A stretch of DNA of 64,000 bases from Cupriavidus gilardii (GCF_013314895.1 NZ_JABTYE010000014.1:1-64000); one strand, 5' to 3'; positions 33,769 to 41,324 are shown, counted from the first letter of the stretch. The notes: generated from the sequence alone by a model not told the origin. Translations and numbers: made by a program.

Positions 33769-34565
33769 GGCGCCGCGGTGAGCGACGTTATGGCGTCGGC
33801 GAACAGTTCCCCCAGCTTTACCTGCCCGGCCGTATCGTAGTGCAGATTGTCCGCGCCCTTGCTCAGGCCATCACAGTCGAACCATCGGTACTTGACGATC
33901 GGCGCAGATGCCTGGGCGGCACGGACAACATCGGTGTATGGGAACTGGTCAGCCGGGGCCGTTTCACGGCATGCCGTGACGGGCAGATCAGGCGTATTCA
34001 GGTCGCGACGCAGTGCTGCGACGAGCGCGACGAAGTTTGCGGCGTAAGAGTCGGCCATCACCTGCGTTGCTCCGTCGCTCTCTCCCTGCATCCAGAGGAC
34101 GCCTGCGACCTTGATAGGCCTGGTCTTTGCCGCGTCAGCAACGGCGGCAATGGTCTTGGAATACAGGGCGCCAGGTATCGCTGGATTCCACTGCGTATAG
34201 AGCGTCGTGTTGCCTTCCGCGACCTTGATGATGCCAATCTTGCCGTGGCTCGTCATGCGATTGGCGAAGGACAGTTCCGGCCCGATGCCCGGTGGCTCGG
34301 CGACGCCAGGCTGCAGCGTTACCCATGCGCCCCCCTTGAAATAGAGCGCATCGGTCTGAGGGACTGTCAAGTGCGCGGGCAATTCCTCCACCTTTGACCG
34401 CATACCGACCATGTTGCTCTGGCCGAGCAGCAAGTAGACCGAGAGAGGGGCTTCTACAGGCGCGGTCGCCACAGGCTGCGCTGGCGCCTCATCACCGCCG
34501 CCACCTCCGCATCCGCTACACGCGACAACGAACGCACCAGCAAGGCTCGCAATTGCACCCTTCAC
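33765..34565 (-). CDS. Lipoprotein SGNH/sialate-O-acetylesterase-like hydrolase
   Basis: 266 residues, GTG start overlapping the TGA of the upstream regulator. A signal peptide with lipobox VVAC (Cys16) is followed by a Gly/Pro linker. GQSNM (Ser50 as nucleophile), LWMQGESDGA and the late DNLHYDTAG (Asp/His) are the catalytic blocks of the SASA/CE6-like SGNH esterases. It would be a membrane-anchored carbohydrate deacetylase. It points against the late operon and is paired with an HTH gene, suggesting surface modification in the lysogen (inference). Confidence 0.8.
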   Translation of the reverse strand: MKGAIASLAGAFVVACSGCGGGGGDEAPAQPVATAPVEAPLSVYLLLGQSNMVGMRSKVEELPAHLTVPQTDALYFKGGAWVTLQPGVAEPPGIGPELSFANRMTSHGKIGIIKVAEGNTTLYTQWNPAIPGALYSKTIAAVADAAKTRPIKVAGVLWMQGESDGATQVMADSYAANFVALVAALRRDLNTPDLPVTACRETAPADQFPYTDVVRAAQASAPIVKYRWFDCDGLSKGADNLHYDTAGQVKLGELFADAITSLTAAP

Positions 34566-34828
34566 GACTTGGTTTCCTCGGACAGCGATGCGCCGAGAGC
34601 CCGCATCCGATTGAAGAGTCGCGCGATCGTTTGTTCGTCCAGCTCGAGCCTGGCTATGCCGAAAAACAGCATCTGCATACTGATCTCCCGCTCGCCACCA
34701 GAATACTTTCGCCATTGCCGCCCGTCCGACACGCCGAATAGATCGGCCATCTGGGCGCTGGACATGCCGAGTTCCTGCTTGAGAGCTGCCAGTTGCGCCG
34801 GTGAGGGAGGGGAATAGGAGATAGGCAT
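34562..34828 (-). CDS. XRE-like regulator of the esterase gene
   Basis: 88 residues. An HTH is visible at about 12-40 (LAALKQELGMSSAQMADLFG, then VSDGRQWRKYSGGEREIS). It is the first gene of a two-gene leftward operon with the lipoprotein esterase, coupled by a 4-bp overlap. A perfect 17-bp palindrome lies 69 bp upstream of its start, a likely autoregulatory operator. Confidence 0.75.
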   Translation of the reverse strand: MPISYSPPSPAQLAALKQELGMSSAQMADLFGVSDGRQWRKYSGGEREISMQMLFFGIARLELDEQTIARLFNRMRALGASLSEETKS

Positions 34829-34896
34829 AGCGGAGCATGGTTCATTCCTTTCGGAGGTGCGGGCCGCGCGAAATGCGCTTCCCTATGACTCCATGC

Positions 34897-34913
34897 TAGG
34901 GCCATTGGCCCTA
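34897..34913. promoter_or_regulatory. 17-bp perfect palindrome upstream of the XRE/esterase operon
   Basis: TAGGGCCATTGGCCCTA has two perfect 8-bp arms around one base. It lies between the leftward regulator start (34828) and the rightward lysis genes, in a position to control the leftward promoter. It differs from the TTAGG-N4-CCTAA operators of the main repressor, so a second regulator, presumably the 88-aa protein, would bind it. Confidence 0.7.
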
Positions 34914-34936
34914 TGTGTCAATACGATTCATTCAAC

Positions 34937-34959
34937 GCCCGCCAAAGAGCGGGCTTTTT
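34937..34959 (+). terminator. Terminator between the conversion module and the lysis cassette
   Basis: GCCCGC (34937-34942), 6-nt loop, GCGGGC (34949-34954), then five T. It stands 16 bp ahead of the holin start, so late transcription must read through it to reach the lysis genes, or lysis has another promoter. Confidence 0.85.
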
Positions 34960-34974
34960 CTTTTCGGGGTCTAC

Positions 34975-35193
34975 ATGCGGCTGCCTACTCCCGTTGAAGC
35001 AACCGGCTACGCCGGATCGGTCGTTTCGATCGGCGCATCTCTGACGCTGACCGACATCGGAATCATCGTCGGCATCATTACGGCGCTTCTCACCTTTGGC
35101 TTTAACGCCTGGTACATCCGGCGCAAGGACAGGAGAGAAGTGGAGGAGCACGCGGCACGCATGCGGGCGCTTGGGGGCAGCCATGAACTCTGA
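34975..35193 (+). CDS. Small phage holin
   Basis: 72 residues with one clear membrane segment (about 24-48, LTDIGIIVGIITALLTFGFN) and a charged C-terminus (RRKDRREVEEHAARMRALGG). The size, topology and place directly before the endolysin fit a small holin; with a SAR lysozyme it may work as a pinholin. Its end overlaps the lysozyme start by 11 bp. Confidence 0.78.
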   Translation: MRLPTPVEATGYAGSVVSIGASLTLTDIGIIVGIITALLTFGFNAWYIRRKDRREVEEHAARMRALGGSHEL

Positions 35194-35638
35194 CCTGCGT
35201 ACACGCCTGATTGCTGCCGGCATCGCGGCGGCGGTTCCACTGGTAGCTGCATTCGAGGGTCTGCGCCAGCGCGCCTACCTCGATCCGGTGGGCATCCCGA
35301 CCGCCTGCTTTGGGACCACGAAGGGCGTTCGCCTCGGCCAGGTCTACACAAGCGAGCAATGCGACAACCTTCTCGCGCGCGATCTGCTGACGGCGAACGT
35401 TGATGTCGATGCATGCGTGCGCGTGCCGCTGACGGATGGCCAGCGCACCGCGCTTGTGTCGTTCACCTACAACGTCGGTCGCGGCAACTTCTGTGGCTCT
35501 ACGCTGGTGCGCAAGCTCAATGCCGGCGACTACGTGGGCGCGTGCAATGAATTGCCGCGTTGGGTCTATGCGAAGGGCGTGAAGCTGCCGGGGCTGGTGA
35601 ACCGTCGGGAGCAGGAGAGGGCGCTATGCCTTGGGTGA
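35183..35638 (+). CDS. SAR-type phage lysozyme (GH24)
   Basis: 151 residues. N-terminal LIAAGIAAAVPLVAAF is a weakly hydrophobic signal-anchor-release segment. The catalytic pattern Glu25-x8-Asp34-x5-Thr40 (FEGLRQRAYLDPVGIPT) is that of T4-type muramidases; ALVSFTYNVGRGNFCGSTL is a further GH24 block. It would be exported by Sec, tethered, then released to cut peptidoglycan. Confidence 0.9.
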   Translation: MNSDLRTRLIAAGIAAAVPLVAAFEGLRQRAYLDPVGIPTACFGTTKGVRLGQVYTSEQCDNLLARDLLTANVDVDACVRVPLTDGQRTALVSFTYNVGRGNFCGSTLVRKLNAGDYVGACNELPRWVYAKGVKLPGLVNRREQERALCLG

Positions 35639-35988
35639 GGATCGCAATTGGGGCCGGCGCGCTTGCGATCGCATTCCTAGCCGGCTGGACGGTGAACGGC
35701 TGGCGCAAGGATGCGGAGCTGGCCGAGCTGACTGCGGCTCGCGCGCAGGCCGACCTAGCGACGGCGAATCAGGCGCTCGGCGATCTGAGGGCCGCCGGCG
35801 CTGACATCCGTGCCCGGGCCGACGAGTACCGCGGCATCACCACCGAGCTGGGCGCCGCGGCCAGCGCCATCCGGAAGGAACTGAAGAATGCGAAGCCTTT
35901 GCCTGCTGATTGCCGCCCTGACGATTTCCGGGTGCGCAAGCTGTCCGACGCCGTCGACGCTGCCAAGCGAGCCGCTGCCGCTCGATAG
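35626..35988 (+). CDS. Rz: Rz-like inner-membrane spanin
   Basis: 120 residues: a short N-terminus, one membrane helix (about 6-24, IAIGAGALAIAFLAGWTVNG), then a long periplasmic coiled coil (AELAELTAARAQADLATANQ onward). This is the i-spanin plan. It starts inside the lysozyme gene and contains the Rz1 start in another frame, the usual nested arrangement. Together with Rz1 it fuses inner and outer membranes at lysis. Confidence 0.88.
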   Translation: MPWVRIAIGAGALAIAFLAGWTVNGWRKDAELAELTAARAQADLATANQALGDLRAAGADIRARADEYRGITTELGAAASAIRKELKNAKPLPADCRPDDFRVRKLSDAVDAAKRAAAAR

Positions 35989-36133
35989 CGCACTCGCCGC
36001 AGACTGCGTGGTGCCGGACGCGCCGACGGTGGCGAGCTATGACGTGTGGCAGGAGTGGATAACCGTGGTGCTGGCTTCGCTTGGCGACTGCGCCGCGCGA
36101 CATCGCAAGACCGTGGAGGCCTGGCCAAGGTGA
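35888..36133 (+). CDS. Rz1: Rz1-like outer-membrane spanin lipoprotein
   Basis: 81 residues. The signal peptide MRSLCLLIAALTISGC ends in a lipobox Cys16; then Pro/Ser/Leu-rich sequence follows (PSTLPSEPLPLDSAL). It begins within Rz in the +1 frame and extends past its stop. It is the o-spanin partner of Rz. Confidence 0.87.
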   Translation: MRSLCLLIAALTISGCASCPTPSTLPSEPLPLDSALAADCVVPDAPTVASYDVWQEWITVVLASLGDCAARHRKTVEAWPR

Positions 36134-36165
36134 GCGCCGCCACCAATAGGTAGAAGCCACGGGCA

Positions 36166-36181
36166 CTGTTATTTTGTACAG
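36166..36181. promoter_or_regulatory. LexA (SOS) box
   Basis: CTGTTATTTTGTACAG fits CTGT-N8-ACAG exactly, with an A/T-rich centre as in LexA sites. It ends 8 nt before the ATG of the small Cys-rich gene. Repression by host LexA and induction on DNA damage is a direct expectation. Confidence 0.8.
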
Positions 36182-36188
36182 TATCTGT

Positions 36189-36392
36189 ATGCCGTACGAC
36201 CATGACTTCCAGTTCCCTGAGCAGCCGATTTACAAGATTGGGAAGAACCCGTGCTATCGGTGCTCGAAGCCGCGCATCTATACCGAGTACGCCTACCGAG
36301 TCTGGTACCTGAAATACGACTGTCCGATCAATGAGTTGTGCCCGATGAAGCTGGGGTGCGAGCACTTCAGCCGGGAGCCGGGTGTCGATTGA
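36189..36392 (+). CDS. SOS-controlled small Cys-rich protein at the prophage end
   Basis: 67 residues, MPYDHDFQFPEQPIYKIGKN at the start, with Cys in CYRC, DCPINELCP and LGCEHF (five in all), a possible metal-binding fold. No family recognised. ATG 36189 lies just after a LexA box and without a clear ribosome site. A TTG at 36174 would overlap the box. As the last gene before host DNA, transcribed outward, it may be a moron or a prophage regulator such as an anti-repressor (inference). Confidence 0.62.
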   Translation: MPYDHDFQFPEQPIYKIGKNPCYRCSKPRIYTEYAYRVWYLKYDCPINELCPMKLGCEHFSREPGVD

Positions 36393-36592
36393 CCCTCTCA
36401 GTCTTCACGCCATCATCACGCCAAGTCGATATAACCCATTGATTTGAAAGGACAGGAGATTCCTGTCGGCGGGACCACTCCCCACAATCGAATCCGCATT
36501 CTCTGCAGTTCGCGGTCCGCGACGCCGGACGCCGCTCGTGCTCTCAATGGCCGAGCGTCGGCATCCGGCAGGATTGAAATTACCGTCGACGA
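36393..36592. other. Prophage/host junction region (attR expected here)
   Basis: No gene is seen. The last phage-like gene ends at 36392 and the first host-like gene (reverse strand) ends at 36593. A perfect inverted repeat, GACAGGA-GAT-TCCTGTC (36451-36467), is present; in the minus direction it is followed by CTTTCAAATC and could be a weak terminator for the host gene. No tRNA end is visible. The core can be fixed only with the other prophage end. Confidence 0.5.
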
Positions 36593-37015
36593 TCAGGCGC
36601 CGTCGAGGAAAGGACTGCGCTGGCCCAGGCGCGTGCCGAGCGCATCGGGCGGCAGGCTCATGCTGGCCGGATCGATGGCGGGCGCCATGCCCGGCTGCGC
36701 GACCGGGGCCGCAGCCTGCGCGTACGGATCGCCGGCGACCGGTGCGCCTGCTTGCGCCGAGGTCGTTGCCGCGGGCATGGTCTGCATCGGCTGACCGGGC
36801 GGCATCGCCTGTGCGGAGGGCGCGGACTGGATCGATGGCGTGGACTGGGCGGATGTGGTGGATTGCATCGGCTGCATCGGCTGCGTCGGCTGCGTCGATT
36901 GAGCGGCCGGCATTGGCTGCATCGACTGGATGGGCTGGGACTGCTGCGCGAGCACCGGGTACGACGCGATCATCGCGCCAGCCATCAACAGGGATTTCGC
37001 CAGATGTTGCTTCAT
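36593..37015 (-). CDS. Secreted Gln/Met/Pro-rich low-complexity protein
   Basis: 140 residues. Signal peptide MKQHLAKSLLMAGAMIASYP then VLA, followed by QPIQSMQPMPAAQSTQPT-like repeats up to about residue 100 and a final SLPPDALGTRLGQRSPF. No enzymatic domain; exported by Sec. It is the first host gene after the prophage. Function unknown; repetitive secreted proteins of this kind are frequent in Cupriavidus-like genomes. Confidence 0.65.
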   Translation of the reverse strand: MKQHLAKSLLMAGAMIASYPVLAQQSQPIQSMQPMPAAQSTQPTQPMQPMQSTTSAQSTPSIQSAPSAQAMPPGQPMQTMPAATTSAQAGAPVAGDPYAQAAAPVAQPGMAPAIDPASMSLPPDALGTRLGQRSPFLDGA

Positions 37016-37104
37016 TCGTGTACCTCCGTAAAACGCCTACAGGCAAGGGAAGGCTCACTGTAGCGGCGAGGCGTCTGACATTCTGTTCGATTTTGCAACG
37101 GTGA

Positions 37105-37233
37105 TTAACGAGCCTTGTCATCGGCGCCAATGCGGCTTACAACCACGCGCGCAACGGTGGCAACGGTGGCAACCATGATCACCGTGACGACCGCAGCAAC
37201 GGTGGCAATGGCGAGCGAGGTGCTTGCGCGCAT
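37105..37233 (-). CDS. Possible 42-aa single-helix membrane peptide
   Basis: MRASTSLAIATVAAVVTVIM, more Val/Ala/Thr, then ARVVVSRIGADDKAR: one hydrophobic helix with a basic end. It is encoded in a GCAACGGTGG-repeat stretch, so composition could produce it by chance. No good ribosome site. It is given because the rest of 37016-37426 has no other gene. Confidence 0.25.
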   Translation of the reverse strand: MRASTSLAIATVAAVVTVIMVATVATVARVVVSRIGADDKAR

Positions 37234-37278
37234 GGCGCGGCAGCACGACCATGGAGGTTCGATGCGAAAGGGCCAGTG

Positions 37279-37426
37279 TAGAATCGGCGGCCTCCTGCCG
37301 TAGCGCCGGGACAGGCTCCGGCGCCGTGGTGAAGGGCCTTCACGGAGTCGACAAGATGGAAGGACAACAACCAGCGATCTCCTGCATGCACGAGACCCGC
37401 AACGTCGATTCGCCAATGGCCGACCG
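37279..37426 (+). other. Leader region of the potassium uptake operon with two hairpins
   Basis: A TAGAAT -10-like box lies at 37279-37284. Downstream are two strong hairpins: GCGCCGG (37303-37309) with CCGGCGC (37318-37324), and GTGAAG (37329-37334) with CTTCAC (37338-37343), extended by CCGTG/CACGG. About 80 nt of unstructured-looking sequence then leads to the trkH start. This could be a regulatory leader; no known riboswitch class is recognised. The remaining part of the gap (37016-37278) shows only the repeat stretch described above. Confidence 0.4.
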
Positions 37427-38755
37427 ATGAAATCCATCGCGCATCCGCCACGCGTTGTCGCGCTGGCCTTCCTGCTGGCGATCGCGCTCGGCACGCTGCT
37501 ATTGGTCCTGCCGATCTCCCAGGCGGACGGGCAGCCCGTGCCCTGGCTGACGGCCGTGTTCACCGCGGTATCCGCGGTCTGTGTGACGGGGCTCGTGGTC
37601 GTCGACACCGGCACCTACTGGTCCGGCTTTGGCCAGGCCGTGATTCTCGTGCTGTTCCAGATCGGCGGCTTCGGCATGATGACCGCGGCGACCCTGCTGG
37701 GCCTGATGGTCAACCGCTCGCTGCGGCTGCGCACCAAGCTGATCACGCAGGTCGAGACGCGCTCGCTGGGCATGGGGGACGTGACCAGCGTGGCGCGGCT
37801 GGTGCTGGCGGTGACGCTGGCGTCCGAGGCCCTCGTCGCGATGTTTCTGACGCTGCGGCTTCGCTATGCCCATGACCTGCCATGGGGCGAGGCCGTGTGG
37901 AGCGGACTGTTCCATGCGGTGTCCGCCTTCAACAATGCCGGCATTTCGATCCATGCGGACAGCCTGACGCGCTATGCCGCCGATGCGCTGATCCTGATTC
38001 CGGTGATGCTGGCGACCGTGGTCGGCGGTATCGGTTTCCCCGTGCTGCACGATGTCCGGCGCAAGGCGCGCAGCCCCCATCATTGGTCGCTGCATACCAA
38101 GCTGACCCTCGCCGGCACGGCGGTACTGCTGGCGATGGGCTTCATTGGGGTGCTGCTGTTCGAATGGACCAATCCGAATACGCTGGGCCCAATGTCCGCC
38201 GCCGACAAGTTGCTGTCCGCGGCGTTCGCATCGGTAGCGGCACGGACAGCGGGCTTCAATACCCTGGACATCGGCTTGCTCACGCCCGAAACGTGGGCGC
38301 TGCACTACTTCCTGATGTTCGTCGGCGGCGGCAGCGCGAGTACCGCCGGCGGCGTCAAGGTGGGCACGATCGCCATCCTGGTCCTGCTGGTGATCGCCGA
38401 GATTCGCGGGCAAAGCGACTGCGAGGCATACGGCCGCCGGCTCGGCGCGTCGGCGCAGCGCCAGGCCATCACGGTGCTGGTGCTTGGCAGCGCGATGGTC
38501 ACCCTCGGTACACTGGTGTTGCTGCGCACGACCGACGTGCCGACCGATCAGATCATCTTCGAGGTCATCGCCGCCTTCGGAACGACGGGGCTGTCGACGG
38601 GGATCACCGGCGATCTGCCGGTGCCGGCCCAATTGACGCTGATCCTGCTGATGTATGCCGGCCGGGTGGGCACCATCACGCTGGCGGCATCGCTGGTATT
38701 GGGCGAGCGCCGCATGCCGTTCCGCTATCCAGAGGAGCACCCAATTGTTGGCTAG
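37427..38755 (+). CDS. trkH: TrkH/KtrB-type potassium uptake channel subunit
   Basis: 442 residues, many membrane helices. The four pore loops with selectivity glycines are seen: SAVCVTGLVV (around 48), HAVSAFNNAGISI (around 164), ASVAARTAGFNTLD (around 268) and AAFGTTGLSTGITG (around 384). It imports K+ and is gated by the TrkA/KtrA-type subunit of the next gene, which overlaps it by 11 bp. Closer to KtrB in length than to E. coli TrkH. Confidence 0.88.
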   Translation: MKSIAHPPRVVALAFLLAIALGTLLLVLPISQADGQPVPWLTAVFTAVSAVCVTGLVVVDTGTYWSGFGQAVILVLFQIGGFGMMTAATLLGLMVNRSLRLRTKLITQVETRSLGMGDVTSVARLVLAVTLASEALVAMFLTLRLRYAHDLPWGEAVWSGLFHAVSAFNNAGISIHADSLTRYAADALILIPVMLATVVGGIGFPVLHDVRRKARSPHHWSLHTKLTLAGTAVLLAMGFIGVLLFEWTNPNTLGPMSAADKLLSAAFASVAARTAGFNTLDIGLLTPETWALHYFLMFVGGGSASTAGGVKVGTIAILVLLVIAEIRGQSDCEAYGRRLGASAQRQAITVLVLGSAMVTLGTLVLLRTTDVPTDQIIFEVIAAFGTTGLSTGITGDLPVPAQLTLILLMYAGRVGTITLAASLVLGERRMPFRYPEEHPIVG

Positions 38756-39443
38756 ATTATTTACCGAGCAGTTTTCCTTCTCGAAGGGCGACAGCGTCGT
38801 CGTGATCGGGCTGGGCCGCTTCGGCAGCTCGGTCGCGCAATCGCTGATGCGCCTGGGCCACGACGTGATGGGCCTGGACAAGGAAGCGGAGCCCGTGCAG
38901 GTCTGGGGCAATTACCTGACGCATGCGGTGCAGGCCGATTCGACCAACGTCAACGTGATGCGCCAGCTGGGCGTGGCCGACTTCGCCCATGCCATCGTCG
39001 GCATCGGCTCGGACCTTGCGGCCAGCCTGATGACGATCATGACGCTCACCGAACTGGACATCAAGGACATCTGGGTCAAGGCGATGTCGGCCGAGCACGG
39101 GCAGATCGCGCAGCGCATCGGCGCGCATCACGTCGTCTATCCGGAAGCGGATATGGGCGAGCGCGTCGCGCATCTGATCACCGGTCGCATGATGGATTTC
39201 ATCGAGTTCGACGATGGATTCGCGATCGCCAAGGTCCATGCGCCGACGTCGACCCACAACCAGACGCTGGCGCAATCGGGCGTGCGGGAGAAGTCCGGCG
39301 TCACGGTGGTCGGCGTCAAGCGCGCCAACGAGGACTTCCAGCACGCCACACCGAGCACGCGCGTGCTGCCGGGCGATCTGCTGATCGTGTCGGGCCCGAC
39401 GCGCAAGATCCAGTCGTTCGCCGGCGACGTGACGAAGCGCTAG
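38745..39443 (+). CDS. TrkA/KtrA-type potassium channel regulator (RCK)
   Basis: 232 residues from a TTG start; GAGGAG precedes it and the frame has no ATG nearby. An RCK_N nucleotide-binding fold (VVVIGLGRFGSSVAQSLMRL, acidic GLDKEAE) and an RCK_C domain with VVGVKRANEDFQHATPSTRV and LPGDLLIVSG are present. It binds nucleotides in the cytoplasm and gates the TrkH-like channel encoded just before. Confidence 0.88.
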   Translation: MLARLFTEQFSFSKGDSVVVIGLGRFGSSVAQSLMRLGHDVMGLDKEAEPVQVWGNYLTHAVQADSTNVNVMRQLGVADFAHAIVGIGSDLAASLMTIMTLTELDIKDIWVKAMSAEHGQIAQRIGAHHVVYPEADMGERVAHLITGRMMDFIEFDDGFAIAKVHAPTSTHNQTLAQSGVREKSGVTVVGVKRANEDFQHATPSTRVLPGDLLIVSGPTRKIQSFAGDVTKR

Positions 39444-39462
39444 TTCACGGCCCCAGGCACAC

Positions 39463-40074
39463 ATGCCGAACCGACTCGATCAAGCCCGCCGCCTGCTGGC
39501 CCTCGCGCAGACGGGCCTGCACTTCAGCCGCGATCCCTTCGATGCCGAGCGCTACCGCGAGATCGCGGCCATCGCGCACGCTCAGATTGCCGCGCTGGCC
39601 GAGGGCGATGCGCAGGACGTCGCGCGGCTGTTCATGCCTGAAGTGGGCTACGCCAATCCGAAGCTCGACGTACGCTGCGCCGTGTTCGACGAGGCCGGCC
39701 GCGTGCTGCTGGTGCGCGAAGCGGCCGAGGGCCTGTGGTCGCTGCCAGGCGGCTGGGCCGATGTCGGCGCGACGCCGGCGGAGAACGCGGCGCGCGAGGT
39801 CAGGGAGGAGAGCGGCTATACGGTCCGCATCGGCCGCCTGCTGGCGCTGTGGGACATGCGCAAGCACCGGCATCCCGCCTCGCCGTTCCATATCTGGAAG
39901 CTGGTGTTCGAGGGCGAGATCGTCGCGGCGGGTGCGCCTACCGATGGCGAGACCGATCAGGTCGGCTTCTTCGATCTCGATGCGCTGCCGCCGTTGTCGG
40001 TGGCCCGCATCCTGCCCGAGCAGCTTCGGCGGCTGGGACAGCTGCATCGCGACGGGGGCATGGAGTTCGATTAG
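39463..40074 (+). CDS. NUDIX hydrolase with N-terminal helical domain
   Basis: 203 residues. The Nudix box is intact: GG-WADVGATPAENAAREVRE then ESGY, at about 104-127. The first ~60 residues (ARRLLALAQTGLHFSRDPFD, YREIAAIAHAQIAAL) are the helical extension seen in MutT-like proteins of the ADP-ribose/CDP-choline pyrophosphatase type. Substrate not determinable. Not part of the potassium operon by function but follows 19 bp after it. Confidence 0.83.
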   Translation: MPNRLDQARRLLALAQTGLHFSRDPFDAERYREIAAIAHAQIAALAEGDAQDVARLFMPEVGYANPKLDVRCAVFDEAGRVLLVREAAEGLWSLPGGWADVGATPAENAAREVREESGYTVRIGRLLALWDMRKHRHPASPFHIWKLVFEGEIVAAGAPTDGETDQVGFFDLDALPPLSVARILPEQLRRLGQLHRDGGMEFD

Positions 40075-40122
40075 GCCGCCGGCAGGTGGCCGTGCGGATG
40101 GCCGTGCATGGCCGTTCGTCGT

Positions 40123-40983
40123 TCAGCCGCCAAGGCGCGACAGCACCGCCCGATTCAGGTCCTGGATCTGATCTTCGCAGGCTTGCGGATATTCCAGTCC
40201 CGCGCGCTCTGCCACCTCTCGTCCCAGGCGCCCATAGAGCCGGACCGTGGCCTCGAAAGCGTGTCGTGCATCGGCGGTGTCGAAGCGTCCGAATACCTGC
40301 TGCATTGCATGCCAGGAATCCCGCTCGGCCCACTGTTCCATGCGCAGACCGTTGTGCCAGATATCGACATTGCCGCCGTGCAGCGCCAGCGCGTGCCATT
40401 GCGCCATGCGCAGCAGCAGCGTCTTCATCGTCCAGTCGCGCTGCTTGACCAGCCACAGCTCGCCGCGTGCCAGATACCGGGGGACATGAAAGGCTTCGAA
40501 CCAGAACTCTTCGACACTCGTCTGGAATTCCTGCTGTGAAGGCAGTGGTTCAACGGGGAAGCGGTACGGCGGAGGCGGCAGCGATGCGGCAACTCCCGCC
40601 TTGTCCAGCAGGACGCGATAGCCGCGCGCATAGAGGTTGTCCAGACCTTCTGGCGCGGCCATTCGACGCAGGCGTTCGATACCGGCGACGGTGAAGTCGA
40701 CCTTGACGCCGCCCCGGTATATCGCGAGCCGCGTCGGCCATGGCTGATCGCTGCCGGCTTCGAGACGCAACACCGTGATCAGAGAGCCAATCCGGTGCAG
40801 CCAATCATCGTCCCTGGCCAAGGCATCGGAATCGGACGAGATGATCTCGATATCGAGGTCGGAATACTCGTCAGCGGAAGTGTCCCGGCGTGCCAGCGAA
40901 CCGGTCTGGATCAGCGCCAGCACCGCGTCCGCGGCGCTTGCCCACTCCAGTACCGATTGCAGATATTCGTCTCGTAGTGTCAT
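40123..40983 (-). CDS. ANT(6)/AadS-like aminoglycoside nucleotidyltransferase
   Basis: 286 residues, the length of aminoglycoside 6-adenylyltransferases. The nucleotidyltransferase core is present: ALIQTGSLARRDTSADEYSD then LDIEII, giving the GS and D-x-D motifs, plus GGVKVDFTVAG for the third acid. The C-terminal helical half has WHALALHGGNVDIWHNGLRM typical of the family. It could confer low streptomycin resistance, but chromosomal homologues may have other substrates. Confidence 0.75.
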   Translation of the reverse strand: MTLRDEYLQSVLEWASAADAVLALIQTGSLARRDTSADEYSDLDIEIISSDSDALARDDDWLHRIGSLITVLRLEAGSDQPWPTRLAIYRGGVKVDFTVAGIERLRRMAAPEGLDNLYARGYRVLLDKAGVAASLPPPPYRFPVEPLPSQQEFQTSVEEFWFEAFHVPRYLARGELWLVKQRDWTMKTLLLRMAQWHALALHGGNVDIWHNGLRMEQWAERDSWHAMQQVFGRFDTADARHAFEATVRLYGRLGREVAERAGLEYPQACEDQIQDLNRAVLSRLGG

Positions 40984-40990
40984 CCGGGGC

Positions 40991-41092
40991 TCAGCAGCCT
41001 TGCGGCAGCATTCGGTGAGACTTCGCGATGCCCCGCGCGATCGCCGCGTCCTCGTCGGCGCTCGGCAGGGTCAGCTTAGATTTCCTGTTCAT
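40991..41092 (-). pseudogene. brnA antitoxin remnant
   Basis: Thirty-three residues, MNRKSKLTLPSADEDAAIAR then GIA, match the start of BrnA antitoxins. After GIA the frame turns into KSHRMLPQGC and stops, where BrnA should continue with its acidic linker and ribbon-helix-helix domain. It is thus a 5-prime stump, ending 7 bp before the nucleotidyltransferase start. It overlaps brnT by 17 bp, as in intact modules. Confidence 0.65.
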
Positions 41093-41324
41093 AGTCTCGC
41101 ACCTCTCGGAAATTGGCCTTGCGTAGACTGATGGCCCGCAGCGTGTCGCCTCGTAGGGTGAAGACCAGGCAGTGCAGGCGAGTGCCGATCGGGGCGTAGG
41201 CGATGTAGCGCGTCTTGCCGTATTTTGCTACTACGCTAAATCGCCTGGGGATGCTGCGCTTGTACCGAGTCGACGAAAGCATCAAGAACAGGGCGTAGTG
41301 GGATCGCATGCGTCGTTGTCTCAC
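41076..41324 (-). pseudogene. brnT toxin remnant with broken N-terminus
   Basis: The C-terminal part, KTRYIAYAPIGTRLHCLVFT, then ISLRKANFREVRDYEQE, is clearly BrnT (RNase toxin with RelE-like fold). The first ~33 residues (MRQRRMRSHYALFLMLSSTR ...) do not fit BrnT. Another frame of the same DNA reads PVLDAFVDSVQAQHP, closer to the expected strand, so a frameshift near 41250 is likely. The toxin is probably inactive, consistent with the truncated antitoxin. Confidence 0.6.

Noticed and set aside
36451-36467. dif-like or XerCD recombination site
   Set aside because: The dyad has 7-bp arms around 3 bases and no resemblance to dif half-sites.
36405-37130. Long leftward open frame of 241 codons
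   Set aside because: Arg/Ala/Asp-rich translation typical of a shifted GC-rich gene. It is a shadow of the 140-aa secreted protein.
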